From: Oligoflexia bacterium
GTDB lineage: Bacteria; Bdellovibrionota; UBA1018
DNA: 46,660 nt
Direction: 5' to 3'
NCBI GenBank assembly: GCA_903881565.1
Contig: CAIRTR010000190.1
Span: 1-46,660, forward strand
A program made the translations under genes and the position numbers. Positions 30,784 through 38,761 of the stretch are shown piece after piece; positions within the stretch are counted from its first letter, which is position 1, and the number at the start of each line of letters is the position of its first letter. The notes below the pieces were generated by a model that did not search any database, was not told where the DNA came from, and saw only the letters and a program-made list of their open reading frames with translations.

Positions 30784-31230
30784 ATGAAACGACACCCTAC
30801 TTTGCACCCGCTTTCCGAGGAACATCACCACGGCTTGGTTTTGTGTTTGCGCCTACGGAAGCTGGCAATTGATGACCCGGCCGCTGCGGAGACGATGCTC
30901 CAAGAAGCGTGGAAGAGCGAACTCCAAGATCATTTTCGCCTCGAAGATGACATACTTCTTCCCGAAATGGCCCTCGCGTCCACTGTGAATCATCCTGACA
31001 TTGTTCGCACCTGCACGGACCACGTAATGCTCCGACTGCTCATTAGAAGAATTGCCCGGGCGCCTTTGAACGAGAAGGCGCCTCTGCTTGTAGCTTTTGC
31101 CGATTGCTTGGAGGAACACATTCGTTTTGAAGAGCGCATTCTTTTTTGTACAGCCGAATCACTGCTAGGCGAGGAAGGCCTCTCGAGGCTCGGATTCGTT
31201 TCTCGATTCGAGGGCGAAAACTCTCACTAG
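30784..31230 (+). CDS. Hemerythrin (HHE cation-binding) domain protein
   Basis: MKRHPTLHPLSEEHHHGLVLCLRLRK; DHFRLEDDILLPEM; LEEHIRFEERILF. Confidence 0.85.
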   Translation: MKRHPTLHPLSEEHHHGLVLCLRLRKLAIDDPAAAETMLQEAWKSELQDHFRLEDDILLPEMALASTVNHPDIVRTCTDHVMLRLLIRRIARAPLNEKAPLLVAFADCLEEHIRFEERILFCTAESLLGEEGLSRLGFVSRFEGENSH

Positions 31231-31589
31231 AGGGGCTTCGCCCTTGCTCGCCACTTTTTGAGCTTCCCCTTCGAGGTCAGTTGATCCCATAGATGCAAAA
31301 TCGCCAAGATCGGGTGGCGGAAAAGCATTTTGGGGCCGGAGAATTTCATAATTTCACGCGCAGCTTCTCGAGGAGCCGGCTTGTAGCAATGGGTTGGACA
31401 TTCAGAGCAAGCGGGCTTCAGCTCTCTGTACCGACATTGTTGAACGCGGTAGAGTGCATAGTCTAAGAACTCCCTACAGATGGGACAAATATTCTGCGAA
31501 AATTCCGCCACGTGGTGGCGATCACAATAGATCTGCACCATGATCTGCAAGGTCTGCTCTTCGCGCTTGAGTCGCGGCAGCGCACTCAC
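31227..31589 (-). CDS. Nitrous oxide-stimulated promoter (NO_stimul) family protein
   Basis: MVQIYCDRHH...CPICREFLDYALYRVQQCRYRELKPACSECPTHCYKPAPREAAREIMKFSGPKMLFRHPILAILHL. Confidence 0.85.
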   Translation of the reverse strand: MSALPRLKREEQTLQIMVQIYCDRHHVAEFSQNICPICREFLDYALYRVQQCRYRELKPACSECPTHCYKPAPREAAREIMKFSGPKMLFRHPILAILHLWDQLTSKGKLKKWRARAKPL

Positions 31590-31828
31590 TGTTTACTCTT
31601 TGGCTTCTTGGCCATTTTTGCCTTACCTGAAACCGCCGAAAGCTGAGCGAGGAATTTGCGCAAGTCCAAGCCGTAGGTTTTAGCGACGTCTGCAAGCGTT
31701 TCCATCGAGGAGACGGGACATTCCAGGCATTTCAAACCGTAATTCTTGAATACAGAAATACAATGGGGCCATCCCAGAAGAACCTCATCTACGGTTGAGC
31801 TGGCGGTTAGCTTTTTGATCGACTTCAT
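31586..31828 (-). CDS. DUF1858-domain protein
   Basis: TVDEVLLGWPHCISVFKNYGLKCLECPVSSMETLADVAKTYGLDLRKFLAQL; 4-bp overlap with the downstream NO_stimul gene. Confidence 0.8.
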   Translation of the reverse strand: MKSIKKLTASSTVDEVLLGWPHCISVFKNYGLKCLECPVSSMETLADVAKTYGLDLRKFLAQLSAVSGKAKMAKKPKSKQ

Positions 31829-31861
31829 AATCCCGAGTATCTCAGAGAATCCAAGAGGTGT

Positions 31862-31879
31862 CCTTGCGCTGGCACAAAC
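31862..31879. promoter_or_regulatory. Imperfect FNR-architecture box CCTTGCG-CTGG-CACAAAC upstream of the DUF1858 operon
   Basis: 14 of 18 positions identical to the box at 32608..32625; about 34 bp upstream of the 31828 start. Confidence 0.4.
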
Positions 31880-32586
31880 TACTTATCTGAAGTTTCAACA
31901 GGCGTTTCTGAAATGAGCAATAACCGATGAGGATTGCGAATCAGGACTCGCTGCCGCCCAATTTCAAGAAATCCTAAAGTCTGCCATTGATTAAGAATGC
32001 GACTCACAGTGAAGAGTGTGGTGCCGGTCATCTCGGCCAAGTCTTGGCGCGAAAGCAGGAGATCCAAAAGTATACCAGAGGCTTGCTTCGATCCCATTTT
32101 ACCAGCCAATCGCAAAAGAATTCGCGCCAGACGCTGTTCAACTCGCTCGGTAGCAAGTTCACGAAACCGGTCCTGGAGCTCCTGCACTCGAGACGAAAGA
32201 ATCTGAAGCCCGTTGATGGCAATCTTAGGGTGTTTGTTCATCAAGGTTAACAGGTCGCGAGCCTCCCAAGCCAGCGCAACCCCACTTCGCTCCGCTTGAG
32301 CCGACACCGGATACCGAGTGTCACCCTTGGTGGCAACGAGTGCAAAAATCTCTCCTGGGCTGATCACTCTGATAAAAACCTGCTGCCCTTGATCGTTTAT
32401 TTGCGTGATTTTGACCCGCCCGCTAATGAGGGCAAATGTCTTCTTAGCTAACTCACCTTGCCGGAAGAAAAATCCGCTCTTTTTTCGCTCCACAACTTGA
32501 GCAGCCTGCCTAACTTCCTCCAATGCCGCCGAATCCAGCCCTGTGAAAAGTGGCATAGCTTTGAGTTGTTCAATATATTCCTTCAT
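31879..32586 (-). CDS. Crp/Fnr-family transcriptional regulator (DNR/HcpR-like)
   Basis: 235 aa; cNMP-fold GFFFRQGELAKKTFALISGRVKI; helix-turn-helix SRQDLAEMTGTTLFTVSRILNQWQ. Confidence 0.9.
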   Translation of the reverse strand: MKEYIEQLKAMPLFTGLDSAALEEVRQAAQVVERKKSGFFFRQGELAKKTFALISGRVKITQINDQGQQVFIRVISPGEIFALVATKGDTRYPVSAQAERSGVALAWEARDLLTLMNKHPKIAINGLQILSSRVQELQDRFRELATERVEQRLARILLRLAGKMGSKQASGILLDLLLSRQDLAEMTGTTLFTVSRILNQWQTLGFLEIGRQRVLIRNPHRLLLISETPVETSDK

Positions 32587-32607
32587 GGCACTCCGTTTCT
32601 ACCCTAT

Positions 32608-32625
32608 CCTTGCGGTGGCGCAAGG
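32608..32625. promoter_or_regulatory. Perfect inverted repeat CCTTGCG-GTGG-CGCAAGG, candidate Crp/Fnr-family site
   Basis: 7-bp arms, 4-bp spacer; TTGCG-N4-CGCAA has the 5-4-5 geometry of FNR boxes; lies between divergent starts 32586 and 32673. Confidence 0.6.
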
Positions 32626-32672
32626 TACACTTTGAACTGTTGGGCTATCTTCTTCATGAAGGAGCCCCCCAC

Positions 32673-34121
32673 ATGAAGCCTACCGTCAAACTTAATGCCG
32701 ATCGCAAAATTCTGGATCTTATCCAAGAATATCCTTTTTTGGAAGAAACGCTCGTTTCGCTCTCCGACAAGTTCAAACTCCTCAAGAATCCGGTCATGCG
32801 AAAAACAGTGGGGCGATTAGCGACTATTAGCGATGCCGCAGGGATGAGTAAAATTCCGCTAGATGTTTTGATGGCTAAGCTCGAAGCGGCGATTCAAAGC
32901 CACAACCCTGCGCAAGCAGCGAAAGAGAATGAACTCAAAAATAGCCGACAAGAACTTCTTAAGGGCATTATTCGTGACCTTCACAGCGGCACATCGATTG
33001 ACGAGGCAAAACGACGCTTCAAATCCCTTGCGCAACAGATTGACGCCTCCGAAATCGCTGCTCTTGAACAAAGTCTCATTGCCGAGGGGATGCCGACCGA
33101 AGAAATCGCCCGCCTTTGCGATGTTCACGCTGAAGTCTTCAAAGAGGGACTCAGCATTGCTGGCCCGATGAAGGTTGGAGACGAGCATCCGATTTATACC
33201 TATATGCGCGAAAATCGAGAGGCAGAGCGCATCTGTTCAAACATCAGTTCGCTTCTGGAGAAGCTGGGCCCCACCCCGGATGAACCCAGTTTTGAAAAAC
33301 GTCGTCTCGATCTCATCGTGTTGCTCAAGAACCTTTCGCTGATCAACCGCCACTACACCCGAAAAGAGAATCAGGTTTTCCCTTTCCTCGAGAAGCACGA
33401 CATCACGGGTCCCTCACGTGTGATGTGGATCGTGCACGACGAAATTCGGCAACAAATGAAAGACTGCATTGTCAGAGTCGAATTAGGTAAAGGGCACGAG
33501 AGTACCGATAAAATTCAAACCTTGCTACGCGCCGTTTTAGACATGATTTACAAAGAAGAGCACATCCTTTTTCCCATGTGCCAAAAAACATTTACCAATG
33601 AAGATTGGCATGGAGTTAAAAAGGGCGAAGACGAAATCGGTTATGCGTGGCTCAGCCCGATTGAGAAAAAGGCTTCATCCGAGCCGACCCTTGATCATAA
33701 AGCTGGAACGTTCAATTTGGATACGGGGGCGCTATCCATTGAGCAGATTCGATTGATTTTTTCGAGTCTCCCTGTTGACCTATCTTTTGTTGATGAGAAC
33801 GACGAAGTGCAGTTTTATAGTTCGGGTGCCGAGCGGATATTCCCTCGCAGCCCCGGAGTCATCGGCCGGAATGTAAAAAACTGTCATCCTCCCAAAAGCC
33901 TACATGCCGTCGAAGAAATCCTCAGCGAGTTTCGAGCAGGGCGAAAAAGTGTTTCGGAGTTTTGGATTACGATGCAGGGCAAGTTTCTGCACATCCGTTA
34001 TTATGCAATTCGCGATGTTCAAGCCACTTACAAGGGCTGCCTTGAAGTGACTCAAGATGTGACTCATATTCGAAGCCTTGAAGGAGAGCGTCGATTACTG
34101 GATTGGAGCCCTTCAGTTTGA
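32673..34121 (+). CDS. DUF1858/DUF438-hemerythrin-PAS sensor protein
   Basis: ORF 32610..34121; ATG 32673 MKPTVKLNADRKILDLIQEYPFLEETL; DUF438-like LKGIIRDLHSGTSIDEAKRRFKSLAQQIDASEIAALEQSLIAEGMPTEEIARLCDVHAEVFKEGL; hemerythrin HYTRKENQVFPFLEKHDITGPSRVMWIVHDEIR; C-terminal PAS. Confidence 0.85.
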   Translation: MKPTVKLNADRKILDLIQEYPFLEETLVSLSDKFKLLKNPVMRKTVGRLATISDAAGMSKIPLDVLMAKLEAAIQSHNPAQAAKENELKNSRQELLKGIIRDLHSGTSIDEAKRRFKSLAQQIDASEIAALEQSLIAEGMPTEEIARLCDVHAEVFKEGLSIAGPMKVGDEHPIYTYMRENREAERICSNISSLLEKLGPTPDEPSFEKRRLDLIVLLKNLSLINRHYTRKENQVFPFLEKHDITGPSRVMWIVHDEIRQQMKDCIVRVELGKGHESTDKIQTLLRAVLDMIYKEEHILFPMCQKTFTNEDWHGVKKGEDEIGYAWLSPIEKKASSEPTLDHKAGTFNLDTGALSIEQIRLIFSSLPVDLSFVDENDEVQFYSSGAERIFPRSPGVIGRNVKNCHPPKSLHAVEEILSEFRAGRKSVSEFWITMQGKFLHIRYYAIRDVQATYKGCLEVTQDVTHIRSLEGERRLLDWSPSV

Positions 34122-35273
34122 GACAACGCAGCGGACAGGTCTCTTGACCGAATAATAGAAAAATCCTGCTGCCTTCTTCAACTGGGGCATGTCCTTCGTC
34201 CAGGTGACCTGGTCGAATTTTGGCATTAAGTTCTGAGCCTCTGATGAACCCTCAACAAAAGCATCACGCATGCGAGAGTGCTCAAACCTCATCGGTAGGC
34301 GTCCTCCCACGTTGGCACAAACATCTTCAGCGTGCTGAAACCCAGAACGTCTCTCCAAAATATCGCTCCAAATCAGCCCCGATGAATCTTTCCAAGCCTC
34401 GCCAAAACCCGCGCGTTCGACACGTTCAAAAGTAGCGACCTGACCCTCGGCGCCCAGCTTCGACAGTCGACATTTAAAACCAGGCTTAGCCGCTCTCAGT
34501 TCGGTGCTCGAAAAAGAGGAACAAAGATTCATGATCGCAATGGGCTCAGTAGGAAAAGGCGCGCTGTAAAGGAATTTATGATCGCTTGCCTCAACAATCA
34601 TTTTGCCCGGGGTCTTCGGATTAAACTCCAGCACCAAAAAGTCTGGCACCAAAATCTTCGTCAAGTTCACTTCTTCAAGGGATCTGCAAACGGTGCCCTC
34701 GCAGACCCTATCATCCGGATACAAGCTCAGCTTCTCAGACGAAGTGGCGAGCGCATAATCTAGACTTGGAAAGCGCACATCGAGATAAAATCGAAAACGA
34801 AAGCGATACCCCCCATCGGCTGTCGCCTGCTCAAATAGGAAATCCGATTGATTTAAACCACCCGACTCACAAGTTTCGGAGTGGCCGTAGGGCGATGTCA
34901 GGTATTGATTCGCATTAAACGAGGAGACGTTTTCACCACGAATCTCTGGCCCAAATGCACTTGCGGCCAATGAGAAGGACCAACCCCTGACTTCTTCACA
35001 GACGTTTTTACTCGCGACACTCCCATAAAGAGAGAGCTGCAGCTTTTGATAAATTTCTCGCGAGCGGGCTGAGCCATCCATCCACTCGATTTCGCGCGAA
35101 AGCCTCCACTCACGGTTGCTGACCAAAGTGTTCAGCACTTCGGATCCCACCTTCGAGAGGGGACCATATCCCTGAGGGAAAACTGTCGGAACGGGCTTCG
35201 CCATGCCAAAAGCCACGGGCGAAGCAAGGCTTGCAAGTAGGCAGAAGGATAAAGGCCAGATTTGTTTTTGCAT
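34113..35273 (-). CDS. Exported hypothetical protein with Lcl/DUF1566-like C-terminus
   Basis: 386 aa; signal peptide; SSGLIWSDILERRSGFQHAEDVCANVGGRLPMRFE resembles Lcl domains. Confidence 0.5.
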   Translation of the reverse strand: MQKQIWPLSFCLLASLASPVAFGMAKPVPTVFPQGYGPLSKVGSEVLNTLVSNREWRLSREIEWMDGSARSREIYQKLQLSLYGSVASKNVCEEVRGWSFSLAASAFGPEIRGENVSSFNANQYLTSPYGHSETCESGGLNQSDFLFEQATADGGYRFRFRFYLDVRFPSLDYALATSSEKLSLYPDDRVCEGTVCRSLEEVNLTKILVPDFLVLEFNPKTPGKMIVEASDHKFLYSAPFPTEPIAIMNLCSSFSSTELRAAKPGFKCRLSKLGAEGQVATFERVERAGFGEAWKDSSGLIWSDILERRSGFQHAEDVCANVGGRLPMRFEHSRMRDAFVEGSSEAQNLMPKFDQVTWTKDMPQLKKAAGFFYYSVKRPVRCVVSN

Positions 35274-35313
35274 AAGAACCCGTCTTTCTAATTTCTTGGG
35301 CTAATTCCTTGGG

Positions 35314-36327
35314 CTAATTCAATCGGCTGTAGTTAGCATTTCCATGGCAAGCGTGAACGCAGGTTCCGCCTTGGGTGTTGACCAGAAACTGAAACTTTCT
35401 CTTTTTGCGCGGCGATTCGTCCGAAGCAATATTATGCGGATTAACTCCGCCATGAACGTCATGGCAGACGGTGCAAGCTCTTCCCTTTTTCACCACATGC
35501 AGAAAGTGCAAATTCTCTCGCACGGTTTTGCCATTGACCACTCCATCTTTGCGGAATCGAGTCTCGGATGGGGAAACGGATTCCGATTTAACCAACGCCT
35601 GGTGACACTGAAGACAAACAGCAACGATATTGGGATTCCAACTTGGCTTTGAATCCCCGGATTGATTGCGGATCAAGGGAGTCAACACACTGGCGTGAGG
35701 CGTGTGGCAAGCAACACATTTGCCTTCTTTTGCAGGCTGATGCGCTAAGGGCAAATCACCGATCTTTTGCTTCATGTTCGGAATCTGACCCTGCTTCTGA
35801 TCATGGCAAGACAGACAATCACCGCCTTGCTTAGTCAAAAGTCGCTGATTCTTGCTAGAATGGGGTGTGTGACAATTCAGACAGCTCCGCTCGAGATCCA
35901 AAGCGCCGTGCTTTGAGCTTCCTGCCGGTATGAGACTCGTGTGGCAAGAGGTGCAAAGCTTAGCCGGCTCGTCTCGAAGAAAACTGTTGAGCGCACTGCC
36001 ATGAGGATTATGGCAAAAAGTGCAGGCGTTCTTATTCTTTAAAGCTCCGTGTACAACGGGATTGCTGTCCATAGGGTCGTGGCAGCTGTAGCAAGTGTCA
36101 CTGGATGGATCGGTAGTAACGAATTCCTTTTTCTGGGTCGTCAAGTGCTCGGGCTGTACTGTGTGACATGAGTCGCAATAATTGTTGGCGACAGGAAAAT
36201 GCACATGGGGAATCTGCGCAACTTTAGCGTGGCAAGGTAGGCAGGCACTCTCTTCTGAATAGGCAGATGATACGGCACCTGCGTAGATGGCAAGTACTCC
36301 GACGAATAGAGACATGAATGAGCGCAT
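35314..36327 (-). CDS. Exported decahaem-type c cytochrome (doubled CXXCH family)
   Basis: Start 36327 MRSFMSLFVGVLAIYAGAVSSAYS; ten CXXCH (CLPCH, CDSCH, CYSCH, CTFCH, CTSCH, CLNCH, CLSCH, CVACH, CLQCH, CTVCH) plus a C-terminal CVHACH. Confidence 0.92.
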   Translation of the reverse strand: MRSFMSLFVGVLAIYAGAVSSAYSEESACLPCHAKVAQIPHVHFPVANNYCDSCHTVQPEHLTTQKKEFVTTDPSSDTCYSCHDPMDSNPVVHGALKNKNACTFCHNPHGSALNSFLRDEPAKLCTSCHTSLIPAGSSKHGALDLERSCLNCHTPHSSKNQRLLTKQGGDCLSCHDQKQGQIPNMKQKIGDLPLAHQPAKEGKCVACHTPHASVLTPLIRNQSGDSKPSWNPNIVAVCLQCHQALVKSESVSPSETRFRKDGVVNGKTVRENLHFLHVVKKGRACTVCHDVHGGVNPHNIASDESPRKKRKFQFLVNTQGGTCVHACHGNANYSRLN

Positions 36328-36415
36328 AGGGTGGTTTCCTTTTTCCTGGTCTGGCGGGCAAAGATATATAACATTACGCGTCACAAATCAACCGGTTTGA
36401 AACACGTGGGTTGGG

Positions 36416-36431
36416 CCTGTATCGATACAGG
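36416..36431. repeat. Perfect palindrome CCTGTATCGATACAGG in the intergenic region
   Basis: Read directly; same arms as 18651..18666 and 28185..28200. Confidence 0.8.
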
Positions 36432-36452
36432 TTAAACGAAAATATACCTGCA

Positions 36453-36470
36453 ATATCAATCTATTGATAT
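36453..36470. promoter_or_regulatory. Perfect inverted repeat ATATCAAT-CT-ATTGATAT
   Basis: 8-bp arms between divergent cytochrome and ABC ATPase genes. Confidence 0.4.
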
Positions 36471-36557
36471 AATTAATGCATTGCGATATTAGCGCAGCAT
36501 GCGACCACAAAAAGCCATCCAAATCTCATGGATTATCGCCACGCCAGGCGCAAACCC

Positions 36558-37385
36558 ATGATTCACGTAGAAAACCTTAAAAAATCATTTAACGGCGTCT
36601 CACTCAAAGTTTCCCCCGGCGAAATTGTCGGACTCGTTGGCGCAAATGGCGCAGGCAAGACAACCTTAGTGAAAATTCTAGCAGGGATTGTTCATCCGAC
36701 TTCCGGCGAAGCCCGCGTTTTAGGGCACGTCCCGTGGGAACGCCATAATGACTTTCGCAAGCAAATCGCATTAGTGATGGGGCAAAAAGCCCAACTCTGG
36801 TGGGACCTTCCGGCTGAGGATTGTTTTCTACTTCTGAAGGAAATTTATCGAATTCCGGAGAAGCGTTATCGGGAGAAACTCGATTCGCTTGTCTACTCAC
36901 TTGGAGTTCAAGGGCAATTAAACACTCAAATTCGGCGCCTGAGCCTAGGCGAGCGGATGAAAATGGAACTCATCGCAACGCTCTTGCATGATCCAAAAGT
37001 CGTATTCTTAGATGAGCCGACCATCGGTCTTGATCTCACCGCTCAAAGAGCGATTCGCGATTTTATCTTGAAATACAGTCAGGAGCATCAGCCCGCGGTG
37101 ATTCTAACCTCTCACTACATGGAGGATATCGAGCGCCTCTGCAAGAGGATCATCATCATGAGGGAGGGCGAATTTGTATATGACGGACCCCTTGCAAAAA
37201 TTTCCGGACACCTGGCCCTTCATAAAGTCGTCACCGCAAAGCTGAATCCAGAGCACAATTCGGGTCAACCCACAGAGCCCTTTCCTCCACGGTATTTTGG
37301 ACTCACTCGCCCGGCGGATTTGGCGAGCTTGTTTGGAGTATGGCTAAGTTTTCCGAGCGGCCCGACGGGATTTTCCGAGGGGTGA
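36558..37385 (+). CDS. ABC-2-type transporter ATP-binding protein, C-terminus probably altered by deletion
   Basis: MIHVENLKKSFNGVSLKVSPGEIVGLVGANGAGKTTLVKIL; LSLGERMKMELIATLLHDPKVVFLDEPTIGLD. Confidence 0.85.
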   Translation: MIHVENLKKSFNGVSLKVSPGEIVGLVGANGAGKTTLVKILAGIVHPTSGEARVLGHVPWERHNDFRKQIALVMGQKAQLWWDLPAEDCFLLLKEIYRIPEKRYREKLDSLVYSLGVQGQLNTQIRRLSLGERMKMELIATLLHDPKVVFLDEPTIGLDLTAQRAIRDFILKYSQEHQPAVILTSHYMEDIERLCKRIIIMREGEFVYDGPLAKISGHLALHKVVTAKLNPEHNSGQPTEPFPPRYFGLTRPADLASLFGVWLSFPSGPTGFSEG

Positions 37386-37570
37386 TCCGAAAAATACTGC
37401 TCTTTGTATTGCCGTTTTCCGTCATCAGCTCTCTTCCCGCTCGCCTGCTATTTGAAGGCATCCACTGGAGTCTTGTCGGGCATATGTTGGGGATTTCAGC
37501 CGGATTTTTGACTCTGCTGATCTTGCTATGGAACTTTGGGCTGAGGAATTACAGTTCAGCTTCTTCATAG
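37340..37570 (+). pseudogene. C-terminal fragment of an ABC-2 family permease (DUF990-like)
   Basis: MAKFSERPDGIFRGVIRKILLFVLPFSVISSLPARLLFEG...LILLWNFGLRNYSSASS, matching only the C-terminus of such permeases and overlapping the ATPase frame. Confidence 0.65.
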
Positions 37571-37621
37571 TTGGTATAATTGGTTTGCTCGGAGGCCTCC
37601 TTCCCGATAAGAATAGACCCA

Positions 37622-37939
37622 ATGAATTTCGTACGACTCTCCACGCTTTTGCTCGTGTCAGCCCTCGCCTTTGCGCAAACTCCGAGCGCTTACCAGGAAT
37701 TTAATCAAGCGTGCACCCACGCATTTTCCCAATCTCAGGAAAGTGCCGACTCTAATTTCTCAAAAGATTTTTGTGCGTGCGTTACCCAAGAAAGCAAAAG
37801 CCAGAAGACAACACTGAAGGCTCTTCGGCTCGAAACCGCACGGATTCAAAAAGACCCAAAAGCCCAGATTCGGGACCCCAGACTGCTTGCGGCTTTCCAC
37901 TATTGTACGATGGAAATTTTAGAATCGACTCAGAAGTAG
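37622..37939 (+). CDS. Small exported hypothetical protein
   Basis: ORF 37580..37939; ATG 37622 MNFVRLSTLLLVSALAFAQTPSAYQEF; conserved-looking Cys residues. Confidence 0.55.
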   Translation: MNFVRLSTLLLVSALAFAQTPSAYQEFNQACTHAFSQSQESADSNFSKDFCACVTQESKSQKTTLKALRLETARIQKDPKAQIRDPRLLAAFHYCTMEILESTQK

Positions 37940-38679
37940 AGTTGGTCGGCAAGTTCGAGAAAATTCTGCACTATAAAATCAAATTCACCTTTACGCGGAG
38001 GGATTGCGGGTGAACCTGCGTAGGGCCGATGAATGTAGGCGGTCTTCATCCCCAGCTTTCGCGGTACCGTGAGATCGCCCGGATGCGCGGCAACCATCAT
38101 GACCTCTTCGGGCTGTAATCCAAAATGCTCGACCGCATAGAGATAAACTTTGGGATCGGGCTTGTAGCGATGGACTTCTTCGGCCGACAAAATGTAGTCC
38201 CAGGGCAAGTGAGCAAATGCCGCGAGATCCGTAAGTAGACTCACGTTGCCGTTGGAGAGCGGTGCGATTTTGAACTTCAAACGCAGGCGATTCAACCCCT
38301 CGACAGAATCAGGCCAGGGACTCAAGCGATGCCAGACCGTGCTGAAATGATTTTTTTCCGCCTCACTCAAACCTGAAACCTCAAACTCATCAAGAAGTGT
38401 TTCGAGAGAACGGCGATGCAATTCATCCAGCGACATCCAGGGCAAAACTCCCCGTCGCACCTGATCGACCGAAGCGCCATACGCCTGACCCCAGGCGTCG
38501 GCAAACTCAGGCCAATCTACTTCGATATTATGGGATTTCCCGAGTGCTTGGCCCTCGGCAATGATGTTGGTTCGCCAATCCACCGTCGTGCCAAAAACAT
38601 CAAAGACAATGGCCTTGATCGACGCCTGCGATGAGAGAGGCGAAAGCAGGATTGCGAGAATGGCGAAGAACTTATTCAT
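37930..38679 (-). CDS. Haloacid dehalogenase type II-like HAD hydrolase with apparent signal peptide
   Basis: MNKFFAILAILLSPLSSQASIKAIVFDVFGTTVDWR; IAPLSNGNVSLL; EVHRYKPDPKVY; MMVAAHPGDL. Confidence 0.85.
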   Translation of the reverse strand: MNKFFAILAILLSPLSSQASIKAIVFDVFGTTVDWRTNIIAEGQALGKSHNIEVDWPEFADAWGQAYGASVDQVRRGVLPWMSLDELHRRSLETLLDEFEVSGLSEAEKNHFSTVWHRLSPWPDSVEGLNRLRLKFKIAPLSNGNVSLLTDLAAFAHLPWDYILSAEEVHRYKPDPKVYLYAVEHFGLQPEEVMMVAAHPGDLTVPRKLGMKTAYIHRPYAGSPAIPPRKGEFDFIVQNFLELADQLYF

Positions 38680-38761
38680 AATCTGAGGCGGTTATAGTGC
38701 AAGGCAACAGTAAGTCAAAGAGTAAATTTCTCATTGACTCCCCCTTACTTCCCGCTAAAAC

